Shown here: positions 12,977-24,878 of the stretch, one piece after another
Layout of the letters: every line of letters starts with the position of its first letter
Numbering within the stretch: the first letter of the stretch is position 1
From: Calendula officinalis
Taxonomy: Eukaryota; Streptophyta; Magnoliopsida; Asterales; Asteraceae
Assembly: GCA_963853835.1 (NCBI GenBank)
Contig: OY970832.1
Span: 1,384,001-1,448,000 of the forward strand
DNA: 64,000 bases
Direction: 5' to 3'
The notes under the pieces: generated by a model
The model's database searches: none
The model's input: only the letters and a program-made list of their open reading frames with translations
What the model was told of the DNA's origin: nothing
Translations under genes and position numbers: made by a program

Positions 12977-13016
12977 CTAGCAGGGTGCCGCGCGATGCGG
13001 CGGCGGGTACCCTGTA
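12977..13016. repeat. GC-rich hairpin motif, copy 2 of 3
   Basis: This is the same motif as at 6881-6919 (AGCAGGGTGCCGCGCGATGC, then GGCGGGTACCCTGT). It stands about 65 bp from a captured PERK kinase fragment, which suggests that the element bearing the motif picked up host sequence. Confidence 0.6.
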
Positions 13017-13082
13017 ATTCTATTTTGTGGTGAGAAAATATTATTCGGTTACATGTTTTTTCTAACAATAACTCTACAAATG

Positions 13083-13307
13083 AGCCCCCATGGGACGTGT
13101 AGACTGAGCTTTGACCAAGTCGAATACCGCCGTTTAGGTCAGACAGTGAGACGTCTCCTTTTAAGGCCCGAACCACTTGACTCATTCTGGGCTGTGACGG
13201 GTAGAGTGGCGAACACACGCGGTCCACAAGAAACCGAACAGGCCATTTCGTTGTGGCGCGAATTAGCTATCGAGTCAAAGTTTCCACCATTCATTGCTCG
13301 GGTGAGT
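13083..13307 (-). pseudogene. Captured PERK-type receptor kinase fragment
   Basis: On the minus strand the segment reads AMNGGNFDSIANSR-HNEMAC, then in another frame QPRMSQVVRALKGDVSLSDL and GQSSVYTSHG. This is the end of the kinase domain and start of the tail of proline-rich extensin-like receptor kinases (typically ...GNFD, then RPRMSQ(I/V)VRALEGD). The frame changes between the two halves, near the CACTCTACCCGTCACAGCCC stretch, so it is broken. GC content is clearly higher than in the surrounding DNA. It is a short captured exon piece, not a gene. Confidence 0.7.
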
Positions 13308-16260
13308 AAAAGTTTTGCTTTGTAGTTTTGATTTATGTTAACGCTACAAAGAGGACTCGTACAAATATTACCCGTTTTGACATGCACACACCGCGGCCCA
13401 TGACCCTCACTACCCGTTATTACCAACTCTAGCATTTAAAGATCATGCAAAACTCACATTTCCCACATTTTCAATTGAAAATATCCAAAACCTAGTTTTT
13501 GACCCAAATCCACAAACTACCAACCAGTGACCCAGACAAAAAAATACTCGTTTTAAGTAAAAACCATATTAGTAGCGGCCTTCAGAAGCTAAATGAACGG
13601 TTTGGATCGACATCTACCGCAAAATTGAAGGTGGGACGTGATCACACAAGTATAGAAAAATTACTTTAGACTTCTTTATCTTATCCATTCCATGCTACTC
13701 TTTGTCTCTTTCAAGGTAACCTTACTTTACTTTATCTCATTCAAAATCTTCTTATTTATATATTTCACTTCTAACCACTTTATTCAATTTCAACATAAGT
13801 TAATGCAATCTCTTTTTAATGTGTGCCTTCTAAATGGTTTTCTCAAGATTTAGATTATAGTGACACTGTTAAATTAGGCACGTGCAGAAAGAACCAGAAC
13901 CGACGGAACCAAACAGAACCAAACCGGCAGCGAATCGCAGACACCGGTCCAGTCCACAGTCCCGAAATTCTGAGAACCAAAGACACCCATCGCGTTCAGT
14001 TACAAACCGACAGAACCAACAAAGATCGAATTAGACGGTGTATATATGGATTCTTTTTAGATGCCTGCAAACTGACCAACAATCATCCATAAGCCGGTGC
14101 AAAACTATGGAACTTTGTTTATCATTGGATATATTGAATTTTAAATGTTAAATATTTATTTTTAGTTCTTAATGTTTACATGGATGCAAACACAATCTTA
14201 CATGGAATTGTAAAAATGATTTGTACATGGAATTCTTAACGCAATGTGAATCTTAAATGGAATTTAATGTTTGCAGACTGCATTTTTAAGCTAATTCAAG
14301 CGAAGAATCCTTGCAGGGGTTCCAATAAGGCAATAACACTGTGAGTGACATTCATTTTGCAAAAGTTTTTTTTATGAAGTTTAACGATTACAAAAGCATA
14401 AAAGACTGCAACCTTGTTATCAGTTTTTTGAGTGACAAATCTGTAAGTCATGTAACAATAAGTTATAATTAAATTGTAAGTAATTAAAAAAAGATTTAGA
14501 TATAATGCATGCCTGCATTATAAGTTAATTCTCTTGAGTAACATAAAACAAGGGCAGTAATATAAACCAAAACCACTAAAATAAGCCTCCAATTCCTATC
14601 AAAAGTTATAAATTAAAAAAAATCACAATAATCCCAAGAAATAAGATTAAATTGAATAGAATTACATACAAACAAAAAGGCAGAATGGCAATTCTTCCAC
14701 TTACAACGTTTTCAAATTTTATAAAATTTTGAAGGGCTGATAAAACCATGATATTTTGATCCAACTTAATTGGTACATAAAGACAAAATTTCGCAAATCT
14801 CTTTATAATTTGACCTACATTCATTTCACCTACAATCATCAATCAAGCAATTTTCTCTTACGCAAAGCCAAAGAGCATCCAAGTCATTAGAGTTTAGCAA
14901 AAGATGCGATTGTTCCTGCATCAACAAACAAATAACTTTCATATTTTATGAATTCTGTTACATGAAGAAGCAAAGAATAATAGAGAAATATATCAATTTA
15001 AATCATCACTATTTGACATCAAATAATTCTCAATGCAATACCTTTATAAAATAAAATGCACAATCGTAACGGGGAGAATCGATTGACCAAATCTGAACCA
15101 TCTTCACGTCCACAGACATATTTTGGACACAAACACAAATCTGAAATAAAACACAAAAACACTAACCAGTAAAGTTAAACATGAACCTCAAACGAATATA
15201 CAGAAATTTTGCCATCATCTCCATCGAATCATCTAGTGAACCTGTATTGCTACAATTTTCATCTTTTGAACTCAAAGTTAGAGATCTTGAAATTCTGTGG
15301 CCTTTAAGGATAGCAATTTAAACCAACATAAATGGAGGTCCAATAAATCGAAACAGAATCCAAGAGATCGAAAAAAGAAACCATTACCTTCGCAGCGATG
15401 GTGGTGGTCGCCGGTGGTCAAAGAGAAAAATACGGTGTGACCTTCAATCTATTCAAGCAAAAAATTAAAAACCCGAAATCTCTTAAGTGTATTTTTGAAA
15501 CTGATATGATTTAATTAATTCAAATCGATGTGGTGCATTTATAGGGTGAAGAAGGATACCCCTACTTGTGGCAATCGATGAGGGTAGTTGCAGAATCGAG
15601 GACGCGTTTGAAGATGAGTGGCTTGAATTGATGAGACTCCTCGATTCCATCGTTGTGAAATGGCATTCCAACAGGCGGATGGGCCAAAGAGACAGAATTG
15701 TTGTGGTGGGCCAAACCACTCCATTTTGAAGAGCCGTATGGTTCTCCATTTAATATAGTTATGTTTAGAGTTATAAACGTAAAAGGTCGCAGCGCAGTTG
15801 GTTTAGTCATTGGAATTTAAACCGAGGGTTGCGGGTTCGATTCTCTTTGGCTGAATTTTCAGCCTCCTATTTAAAGAAAGGTCCTAAATGCTTTATAAGT
15901 AGTAGAGAAGAGATATCGTGCGTTATTTTTTATTTTTTATTTTTTTTTTGTTTATTTTTTATATAAAATCAAAATTTGACTACAAATATACATTCCAAAA
16001 ATATGTATAGCTTTTTTTTGGAAACGGAAAATAATATCAACGGAATCCTACTCGTAGCGGCAAACTCAGCCCCCATAATGATTTCCAAGGAAAAATCCCC
16101 TATAGTTGGCACCACAAGAGGTGTTTACGAACTCTAGACGTCACGTCTCATATGTGAGTAAAAATAATGCATCAATCCAACTGAGCTAGACATCATTTAC
16201 AAAACACAAATTAAGCCAAATGGATTTATACCAATTAGGCAATTATAATAAAATTTACTA
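13308..16260. other. Gene-free stretch with SINE-like patch
   Basis: No gene is supported. 13880-14010 repeats GAACCAAA / CCGACAGAACC words typical of hAT-like MITEs. The minus strand at 15390-15810 is moderately GC-rich with a splice-donor-like junction near 15388, but I recognise no protein. 15787-15850 (plus) has tRNA-like boxes (GCGCAGTTGGTTTAGTC and GGGTTCGATTC), probably a SINE head. 16030-16195 looks like a SINE in reverse orientation. Confidence 0.4.
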
Positions 16261-16572
16261 CTTCCTCCGATTCAAAATAAGTGATACACTTTCCATATTT
16301 GGGTGTATCAAAATAAGTGATACACTTTGAAAATTTACTTTATTTGCTAAAAGGTGGTGGGCCCCACATCCACTAACTACCTACTTTAATAAAGTCAAAT
16401 GACACATTTACTCTTACTTTTACTTTTAAACATCATTAACTTTACTCTATTTAAAAATTGTGGGACTCATTTCCTACTAATCATCTAATTAATCTAATTT
16501 AATACTCATTAAAAAGTTTTGCCTCAAAAAAGTGAAAATAAGAGTGTATCACTTATTTTGAATCGGAGGAAG
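16261..16572. mobile_element. Stowaway-like MITE (TA duplication)
   Basis: Inverted ends of about 30 bp (CTTCCTCCGATTCAAAATAA on both sides) are flanked by TA (16259-60 and 16573-74). It is 312 bp long with no coding capacity. The Tc1/mariner-type TA target and CTCCxTCCG-like ends place it in the Stowaway class. Confidence 0.85.
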
Positions 16573-17354
16573 TATATGATTTGACAGTTACTATAATTGT
16601 TTGATTAGGATTTATAAAATCAAAATAATCAAAAATATAATTACAAAAGTTCAAAATTTTCTTAAAGTTAAAAACTTTTTTAATATTTTAAGAAACGGTC
16701 AACTAATGGAGCTAGACTATATAGATATATTACCAAAAAAAAAAGTAAAATTAAAATATATAAAGTCAATAGTAAAATTGGTCAAAAGGGTCAACCCAAC
16801 CTATTCGGATCAATTATGCAAGTTGGGTCGAATGTATTTAGGTCTCATATTGTTAACGGGTTTGTTTAACCTGACCTAGTAAACGTGACGTTAGCATAAC
16901 GTTTGGTATTGGGTTACATCAGGCTTTACATCCCGCACCTGATTTCATTAAAAATATTAACAATAACTACATTAAATTAATTAACATTAATCAATTTTTT
17001 GATTAAAAAATTAAAAACATACCACTAGTGCGGGAAAACAGTCATTTTGCAACAGTTTTAATCAGTGTTGATTCGGTTCGGTTTTTATTAGGACAAGGGT
17101 AAAATTGTAACTTCATGTATTAGTTATTCAGTTAGTGTAGTTTGTTAGAAGTTAATTTCCCGTTTACTCCGTTAGCATTTTCAGTTTACTCCGTTAGCTA
17201 CGTTAGGTCTTTCCTTTCTATATATAAACAAGCTGTACTTGTTCATTTGGGTTTCATCGAAGATAATCATTTTCTTCCGTAATTCATACATATGCATCAT
17301 CAGATATTACTCGTACAAATCCTATAAAAAATCGCCCATAAACAAAAGAGAAAA
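16573..17354. other. AT-rich intergenic DNA
   Basis: I see no gene. The open frame at 16601-16879 is low-complexity Lys/Ile sequence without family signs and is not called. A TATATATAAAC-like patch near 17220 could belong to an old LTR, but no ends were found. Confidence 0.4.
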
Positions 17355-17775
17355 CTCCAATGTTAATGGAATATCAATTAGCGACGGATTATCAACGGAT
17401 TAACGACCGAAATCTAAAATCTGTCAGTAATTTACTCATGTTATGATGGATTACCGACAAAAATCCGTTAGTAACAATAAAATCCGTCACAAATCGCAGA
17501 TGATTGCTTAAATTGTTTAAAAAAAAATCACAATTGATAGATCTGCAACGAACTCTGTCAATAAACTCACATTCCCTAAAACAGTAAATTTCTATATTCG
17601 TCGCTAATCCTATCAAAATAATTTACCGAAGAGGTTTATAGAATTATAGATAAAACAATAACTGGTCGAAAACCCTTCAGAAATCTCTACTTCCAACGAC
17701 ACAATCCGTCAGTAAAAAATTTTATATCCGTCGCTAGCTCTGTCAAAATAATTTTCCGATGGATTTTATTTCTAA
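17355..17775. repeat. CCGTCGC/ACCGACGG-rich repeat, copy 2
   Basis: It shares the motif order of 8130-8560 (TCAATTAGCGACGGA, TTACTCATGTT.TGATG, ATTACCGACA, ATGATTGCTTAAATTG). CACTA-type subterminal sequence is the likely origin. Confidence 0.55.
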
Positions 17776-18075
17776 ACCAATTTTCCAATTTACATATAAA
17801 TCCTTACATAATGAGGACATGAGACTATGAGAGTTGTAAAATCATCATTAAATTATCGTTGTTTTAAATAATTTAAACACGTCTAAACTATATTTCTTAC
17901 GTTCCATTTTGTTATAACTAAACGCAAAACACTCAAAACTTTTGATAACCTCGCATTCGTTAATAACAATATAAAAAGGCAAGTATATATCATAATTAAT
18001 ATAATACGCATCCGTTGAAATAACAATTTTATTATTCATCGTGTAGTAATATCAAATCTTTGTTGATGGAACAAA

Positions 18076-18502
18076 TTATGCTCCGGGAATGCAACAACAT
18101 GAGCCCGATGAACATCGGGCATGGGCAACAATGGTATGACAATATGTCGTACAATCGCTATCGATTTTACATGCGGGAGGAGGACATAAGTGGGACCCAG
18201 GGGGCTTATTAAGTTGCACACTAGTAGGATCCAAGCAAATTCTAAGAACGCACTGCCCATGTACTGTGACTCTTGCCACTAGAAACAAAAACATAATTTA
18301 ATAATACAGTGTTTAAATTTTACAACTAACAATACAAACATATTAAGCAATTATTATGATAAATAAAATAAACGTTGCGGTGTAAAAATCACTCTAAATA
18401 TATATAAACGGTGGAAAAAGGATAAGCATATAAAGATGACTTACTTGCAATTATTAACATCATAGCCACAATGACAATATTGGATGGCAAGATTTTCCCC
18501 AT
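18076..18502 (-). CDS. Defensin-like secreted cysteine-rich peptide, gene A
   Basis: Two exons: 18445-18502 (58 bp) and 18076-18278 (TAA stop), with a 166-bp intron (GTAAGT...CTAG) in phase 1. The product has 86 residues. The first exon encodes MGKILPSNIVIVAMMLIIA, a hydrophobic signal peptide, and the mature part probably begins near VHGQC. The cysteine order is C-x4-C-x14-C-x4-C-x5-C-x3-C-x8-C-x4-CCC. The core C-x5-C-x3-C...C-x4-C-x-C matches the cysteine-stabilised alpha-beta fold of plant defensins, with four extra cysteines. Such peptides are secreted and act in defence or cell signalling; the exact role cannot be read here. It is the first of four complete paralogues on this strand and has the longest loop between the second and third cysteines. 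Confidence 0.85.
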
Positions 18503-18588
18503 GTCTAATCGTGAAACAAATAACTTTTACACTTTTTTTTTTTCTGTAAGGTTAGAGTTCTTAAGCTTGAATATGTTAAAGACGGACT

Positions 18589-18598
18589 CCTTTTATAT
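18589..18598 (-). promoter_or_regulatory. TATA box of peptide gene A
   Basis: The minus strand reads ATATAAAAGG about 90 bp before the ATG at 18502. The same box followed by AGTC and an ATCTTCAAC-like stretch precedes genes B and C, with shorter versions before D and E. Confidence 0.7.
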
Positions 18599-18867
18599 GC
18601 ATTCGCTATATTGTATTAATGGTAATTTATTAAATGCACATTAATGTTACTTTATTTACGTGTATAATTGCCGTTATTGAAAACATCTTTACGTTATTTC
18701 CATGTACTAATGGTATTGATAATGTACTGGTATATTTTGAAAATACATTTACCTTGTTTGAAAATAGAGAAACGATATTTAGTCCTACCATTTATATATA
18801 CTCAAAAGCCTACCTACTTGATATGATGACATGTGTATTCCACTAATTCTCTCTCTTAATATTATTC

Positions 18868-19097
18868 TGTTGGGTCTCATATGTTGTAACAAATAGTCTA
18901 GGGACCATTTGTGTATTTAGTCTAAACTTAGGCTAGGTATAAATAGTTAGTAGTAACCTAATTTCTACAACCTTTGCCCTAAATTGTAATCTTTCCATCC
19001 ATAGCAAAGTGTTCATGTTCTTCAATCAATCTAAATCTTCTAATTCTTACTTGATATTGCTTAATCCATTGATTATTCTTTGAAATCACAATCCACA
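18868..19097. mobile_element. Small solo LTR (230 bp)
   Basis: The segment begins TGTTGGGTCT, ends ATCCACA, contains a TATAAATAG box near 18936, and is flanked by the 5-bp duplication TATTC (18863-67 and 19098-102). No internal retroelement sequence is attached. It lies about 270 bp upstream of the TATA box of peptide gene A. A TRIM or small copia-type origin is likely. Confidence 0.65.
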
Positions 19098-19281
19098 TAT
19101 TCCTTGATTTTGACACGTATCTTCATCTAATGAGTAGGCTTATGAGTGAATCTAAGTGGTAGACCTAAATACCATTACTCTTGAAAATATATATTTACCT
19201 TGTTTCCTTTTATGTATGCGTATGAAATGTACAGAAATTGTGACAATATACATGTACCCTATATTGATTGATTAAATAGTA

Positions 19282-19476
19282 ATCCATCGTCCCATTTTCA
19301 TTATCCATATTTCTTTTTTTAAATGTTTTAAAATGATTGTCCACTTAAAAATTCAACCACTCAAAAAACATTTAGGTGGTAAAGATAAAATTATATTGGT
19401 TGCACAGTGTAATAAATATATTTTTCCTAAACTGTCTGATATTCAAATATGGACAATAATTTTGGGACGAAGGGAG
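19282..19476. mobile_element. Degenerate Stowaway-like MITE
   Basis: Weak inverted ends are visible: TCCATCGTCCCATTTTCATT on the left, and ATTTTGGGACGAAGGGAG on the right followed by TA. The left end is eroded. The rest of 19100-20760 has no supportable gene. From about 20340 it becomes the conserved 3' flank of peptide gene B. Confidence 0.5.
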
Positions 19477-20767
19477 TATATTATATAGTTTCATAGTCCG
19501 CTCAGATGGGCAAACTAGCTTTAAAAATAAAATGTATAACGACAAAGAAAAGTAAATCATATAGTAAAATATTATTGAAATGATAAAAAAAAACGTTTAG
19601 TTATACATTAATAGTTCGTAAAAAAAATTCAAAGACGAAATAAACTTTTTTGTATACGACATTTGTCGTTGAATTTATGTAGTTGATATCTTGGTCGCAA
19701 CAAATAACTTTCAACTCTTTCCGGTCCTTCAGTCTTGAGACGGTAACATATAATTGATCATGTAAGAATACAAGTCTTTCTAGAAATAAACCAACTTGTG
19801 ATAATGTTTGCCCTTTAACTTTTATAAATAATTATGACAAAACAAACTTAAACAGGAAAAATCTATGTAATTTACTCTATTTTTTATGAAACATTATACT
19901 CCGTATAAGTATGACAATTACTCAAGTAAGGGATTAGGCAATAAGGCAAATAAACATAAATATAAAAAATTGATACAACTGTGTGAAGAACTTGTAATTG
20001 ACTAAATACAGTGGGAATTGGGATTTTGCATTTAGCATCATATTTTAATTTTAATTCCACTGGCAAGATAAAAACACCGCTCCAGTTGCATGTTGGATTT
20101 TTATTTTGGGCCCTTTATTTAGTCCACTCCCTTTAGCCTTTTCGATATTTTATTGGACACGCTTATATAGGCTAATTTAAAAATAGGTTATGGGCCTCTA
20201 AATACGTAAGCCCTGGTGCTCAGGCCCAAGGTAGCCTCTAGTTAGGCAAAACACTCGTTAACTATCTACTTTAATGTAGTGAAATGAGTCATTTATTTTT
20301 ATTTTTACTTTAAATATCATTAACATCACCATTTTATAACTAGTTCATTATAAACCTTGATTATAACCAGTTCATTATAAACCAATTTTGCATTTTATAT
20401 GTAAATCATTGCATAATAATAACCTTAAGAGTTGTAAACTGTTTATCTAATGTTCGCTACTTTAAATAGCGTAAGCACATCTAAATTCTAAGCATCCATA
20501 CTATATTTCTTACGTTCCTTTTTGTTTCAACTAATTATCTAATTCTCATTATTTCATATCACATAATCACTTTCTAAACTCATCGCAAAACACCTACTTA
20601 GCATATGATTATAGAGTCCCTCAATTTCATATACTTGTTTGCTTAACCACTCAAAACTTTAAATAACCTCACATTCGTTCCTTGGTTAATCAAGCACCAC
20701 ATAAGTATACAAAATAAAAAAGGCAAGTATCTCTATGAATTATCATTTATTATTCAGTTGTATAATA

Positions 20768-21099
20768 TCAATCGATACAACAACATGTGCCCATACTACA
20801 TAGGGCATCGTTATCACTGGATCGACAATATTTCACACAATCTTTATCAAAAAAACATGCTTGGGGAGGACACGTGACAGGTGTTGACTTAAAGCAAAGC
20901 CTACGAGCGCAATCTTGCCCATGTACCGTGACTCCTACCACTAGAAGCAAAACACATAATTTTATTAACAACAAATTAAAGATGTATAAACTAAGATCGC
21001 CCGAAATTTAATGTACAATGATTGAAATTAAGATGACTTACTTGTAATCATTAATATTATAGTGACAATAACAACGTTGGATGACACGATTTTCCCCAT
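20768..21099 (-). CDS. Defensin-like secreted cysteine-rich peptide, gene B
   Basis: Exons 21042-21099 (58 bp) and 20768-20940 (TGA stop) are joined over a 101-bp phase-1 intron, giving 76 residues. The signal peptide is MGKIVSSNVVIVTIILMIT and the mature region follows VTVHGQ. Cysteines run C-x4-C-x7-C-x4-C-x5-C-x3-C-x8-C-x4-CCC, the same ten-cysteine plan as gene A with a much shorter first loop. The mature peptide is rich in Lys, Arg and Asp. The TATA box TATATAAAAGG lies at 21191-21201. The 3' flank closely resembles those of genes A and C, showing that this is a tandem duplicate including its surroundings. Confidence 0.85.
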
Positions 21100-21260
21100 G
21101 TCTAAGCATAAAACTCAGAACTCTTACACCTTTTTTTTTATTTCTGAAATGTCAGAATTCTTATACTTTGAAAATGTTGAAGATGAGACTCCTTTTATAT
21201 ACATCATGGCATGCTTAATTATATTGTATTAATGATATTTTAATAAATACATATTAATAT

Positions 21261-21299
21261 ACAGGGTACTCGCGCAATGCGGTGGTGAGTACCATGTGA
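21261..21299. repeat. GC-rich hairpin motif, copy 3 of 3
   Basis: A variant of the motif at 6881 and 12977 (ACAGGGTACTCGCGCAATGC, then GGTGGTGAGTACC). It is followed by a Stowaway-like MITE and then by the same GTGATCAATTGATGGG / GGTGGTGG continuation seen after copy 1, so the MITE was inserted into this older element. Confidence 0.6.
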
Positions 21300-21303
21300 C
21301 TTA

Positions 21304-21566
21304 CTCCCTTCGTCCCTTAATAAAGTTCTCATTTCTCCCTAAATTTTTGTCCCACAATAAAGTTCTCATTTCTCAAATTGATAAAGTCCACTTAATAAAA
21401 TAATATAATTACCAAGGACCACACTATTAATTATCCGCTAACTATTTTTCTCTTTCCAAAATAACATTATATTTTAATCAAAATTAAACTAATAACCTCA
21501 TCACTAACTATCTCCTTAAAACTTGTGCCCAAAGGAAATGAGAACTTTATTAAGGGACGGAGGGAG
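21304..21566. mobile_element. Stowaway-like MITE nested in older repeat
   Basis: Inverted ends of about 30 bp (CTCCCTTCGTCCCTTAATAA / mirrored on the right) are flanked by TA (21302-03 and 21567-68). It is 263 bp long and non-coding. It splits the hairpin-associated element that starts at 21261. Confidence 0.85.
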
Positions 21567-22062
21567 TATTTGGTGGTGATCAATTGATGGGTGATGCTGG
21601 TGGTGGTAATAGTGATAATTTGACATTTGTTAGGTTTAGAGATTATTAAAGATAAATATATGTCAAACATATAAAGTTTTGAAATGAAAAAAAAAAGATC
21701 TTCTTAAAATAGAAAGGTTTGAAAATTAAGACATCCCTAATTAGAAAAGTCAGTATGCTGAAAATTAAGAGTTCTTATTTGATAAAATTTTAAATACATT
21801 ATACGGAGTATATAGTAAAATAAAGATATACTTAAACTTTATAATATTTTGATTATATGACTTGCAGTACTTTAGTGTATAAAACGAAAAAATAGTAAAT
21901 GTTTAAAAGATTATAAAAAAGCACTTTTGGGACAATTGACCAACTATTTATCATTTTAATACTCTAGACAAATATTTGATGTTGTAGTACACTAGTAAAG
22001 TAAATTATTCAATAAATTGTATAAAATAAATTCTATGGATGGTACTTGTGGTTTATTAAAAG

Positions 22063-22268
22063 GGGTTTTTCTACAATGTGCTCCCTAGGCACATGTTTAG
22101 GTGTATTAAGTAATATCCACTTTCCAATTAAACTTAAAAATTCATTTAATACATCTATTGAAATTATGAATTATGGACTTTATTAATGAATAACAAGACT
22201 TTATTAGGAAACTTTGAGTGAATTGAATGCCCTAAACATGTGCCTAGGGGCACATGTTAGAAAAACCC
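22063..22268. mobile_element. hAT-like MITE, 8-bp duplication
   Basis: Inverted ends GGGTTTTTCTA...TGTGC are followed by the CCTAGGCACATGTTTAGG core on both sides. The element is flanked by ATTAAAAG (22055-62 and 22269-76). It is 206 bp long and non-coding. Confidence 0.8.
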
Positions 22269-22603
22269 ATTAAAAGTTATAGATTTGATCCTTAATTATA
22301 TAAAAGTCTAGTTCTTTATTTAATAAGATAATTGATTTGTTTAAGGTAGTTATATCTTCATCCAAGACAAATTAAAAATATTTGACATTTATATTTCAAA
22401 TTAAAGTGTTTAAACTATTATGAAAATTACCTTTTGCCATTCCGTTGAACCGGTGGATCAACGGGAACTCCTAAACATAGGAAAAAATTAAATAAAAGAA
22501 GTCCTTACAAAGTCTAAACAACATTCAATTCAAAGAAAATTCTTTCCTAAATATCAAATTACATTTTTAAAAAGTTCATTAACACATCTAAGCAATACAT
22601 TAT

Positions 22604-24873
22604 TGTAACGACCCGAAATTTATAAATAAATTATATAAAAATATGATAAATAAGGATAAATCGTTTAAAGAACGTAGGAATTGGTTTCGTGTCGTTTGGA
22701 GACCGTATGAGAAAGTTATGGACGAAACCGGGTCGAAGCGGGAAGCAAAAGTTGCAGCCCTGCTGCATAAGGGCAAGATAGCGCTGCTATCTTGAAGATA
22801 GCGACGCGATCTTATGGCTTTCAAACAGTGACCCAAGATAGCATCGGAGATGTGTCGCGAAAACGAGTCTGGACGAGATAGCGTCAGAGATAGCGACGCT
22901 ATCTCCGTCGCGATTTATGGCGGTTTGCAAGATAGCGACGCTATCGCAAAGATAGCGACGCGAAAGTCGTCGCTGTAGCATAAAAGTCGGGAATTCTAGG
23001 GTTTTCTCTCATTTTTCACTACACCAAAATGTGCAGCCGATTTGGGAGCTCTTGGGTGCGATTTTGGGTGTTCTTGGGCATAGAACACCACTATACTTGG
23101 AGATCTTCATTCCTTGATTAAGGATCTAAGGTATTTTCATCTCCTAGCTAGTTGTAAATAAGATTTGGGGGAAATGATGAAATTTGAATGTGTTGGGTTG
23201 GAATCTTGTTAAAGATGGGTATTGAGGGCGTAGAACACCCATAGGAAGTATGTAGACCATGGATATATGGTTAAGTTGTATCTTGAAAGTAGTTTCATGA
23301 ACTAGGGTTTATGGATCTCCACCAAGTTGGTGAACTTGGTGGTTGGGGTTGATTATGTTGATGTTAAATGATGTCTAGTTATGGATGATAACTAGAATTG
23401 TGATGATTGTGTTAATAGGTTGCGAGAACCTAAAAGTTGAAGATGTTCCAAAGGCGGGAAGCAAGGATTCGTGTTGATAAATACGATATGGATATAGTTA
23501 TCGCTAAGGTGAGTACATGAGACTTTTAAACTGAGTACATAGTAAATAGTTTTGAAAATACATATGATATTTTATGGGTCTTTATTAATAAATATGTTGA
23601 TAAAGACAGTGACTGAAAATGTATGAAAGTATGTAGAATGTGATACTAGAATATGTCTAGTATGATTGATGAATTTGAAGTAAAATATGATAGATTCAAG
23701 TAATTATGGAATCTATGTTAATGAACAATAATAAGGAAGTAATTGATTAAAAGAATGTATACTGAGCCTTTATTAATAAATATGTATTAGTAAAGCAATT
23801 GGGAATGATTTTATAGTAATGAGTACCTATTGGTAAGATATACTAATAAAAGTAAAGAACGAATATATATGAAAAAGAATATGATGTGACTAGTGATAGT
23901 TATGAATTATAGTCAAGGAAGAGATAAAAGTATTATGATATCGATAAAATAAAGAAATGTATCTTATGTATAAAGCAAGTATGGACCTCATAGGGTTCAT
24001 AGATGTAGAAGTAAATTTGATTGCTTATGATCGGGTCCATGGGACCATACAGGTACGTTCACACTGTGTTGAACCAATTATATGTCGTTATTGTTAGATG
24101 ACTAACTTGTTTGATGTTTGACGTGATAGCCAAAGGCTTTGACTGGCATAACTGTTAGGTTATGATAAGAGATAGACGGTGGTGACGCGGGGGATTCCGG
24201 TCACTGAGCGGTGGTATATATGTTTATACACCGAGTGTATATATGTTTATACACTAAGCACACGGGTGCTTCTAGTACGCATATGTTTGGTACTAGGTAT
24301 GTTAGGTTCTATTACATATATGTTTATGTATTAGACATGTTTGTGCTTCTAGTACATATATGTTTATGTACTAGATGTGATTGTGCTTCTAGTACATATA
24401 TGTTTATGTACTAGATATGATTGAGCTTCTGGTACATATATGTTTAGGTACTAGATATGTTTGCTAGGAAAGCAAAGTAGCTGGAGTCACAATAGGGTGA
24501 CTAGACGGTATTTTTGTAGTTTATATATATGTTTATATATTTATGAAATGATTATTATTATTGGGGTCTAAAACCCATGTATCTTACGAGACTATTTTGT
24601 CTCACGTACTACGTTTGTTTGTGGCTGTGTACTCAGGTACAGGTTTGAAGTGATAGAAGGTTGCACTAGAAGTGGCCTAGAGATGTTTAGCTCGGGAGCT
24701 AATAGGTAGATCCCGTTGCCTATGGTTTTGATATACTTGGTGACACCGTATTTTTGTAAACTCTGATATAGGTTTTAAAGTTTTTGTTAAACGGTATTTT
24801 GGACAATATGTCAAATATTGGAAAAATGTATTTTAAATGATTTAAACGATGTTTTAAAAATACGGGTGTTACA
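22604..24873. mobile_element. Large solo LTR (2.27 kb)
   Basis: The segment starts TGTAACGACCCG and ends CGGGTGTTACA. It is flanked by the exact 5-bp duplication ATTAT (22599-603 and 24874-78). There is no second LTR and no pol gene, so it is a solo LTR, presumably left by recombination. The length and TGTAACGACCCG start suggest a Ty3-gypsy family. It separates peptide genes B and C. 22750-22980 contains a GATAGCGACGC-type degenerate repeat. Confidence 0.82.
24205..24470. repeat. Tandem ~42-bp repeat inside the solo LTR
   Basis: About five units containing TACATATATGTTTATGTACT and a TTGTGCTTCTAG spacer follow one another, getting more diverged to the left. Each unit is itself partly palindromic (ACATATATGT). 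Confidence 0.7.
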
Positions 24874-24878
24874 ATTAT

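Noticed and set aside
15787..15850. Possible tRNA gene
   Set aside because: Pol III-like boxes only; the anticodon arm and acceptor stem do not pair; judged a SINE.
18036..18260. Alternative frame over peptide gene A exon 2
   Set aside because: Lacks the conserved cysteines; shadow of the true exon. The same holds for 26869-27075 in gene C and 20787-21011 in gene B.
24205..24470. Possible CRISPR-like repeat array
   Set aside because: Repeats are contiguous, diverging and inside a plant LTR with target duplication; no spacers.
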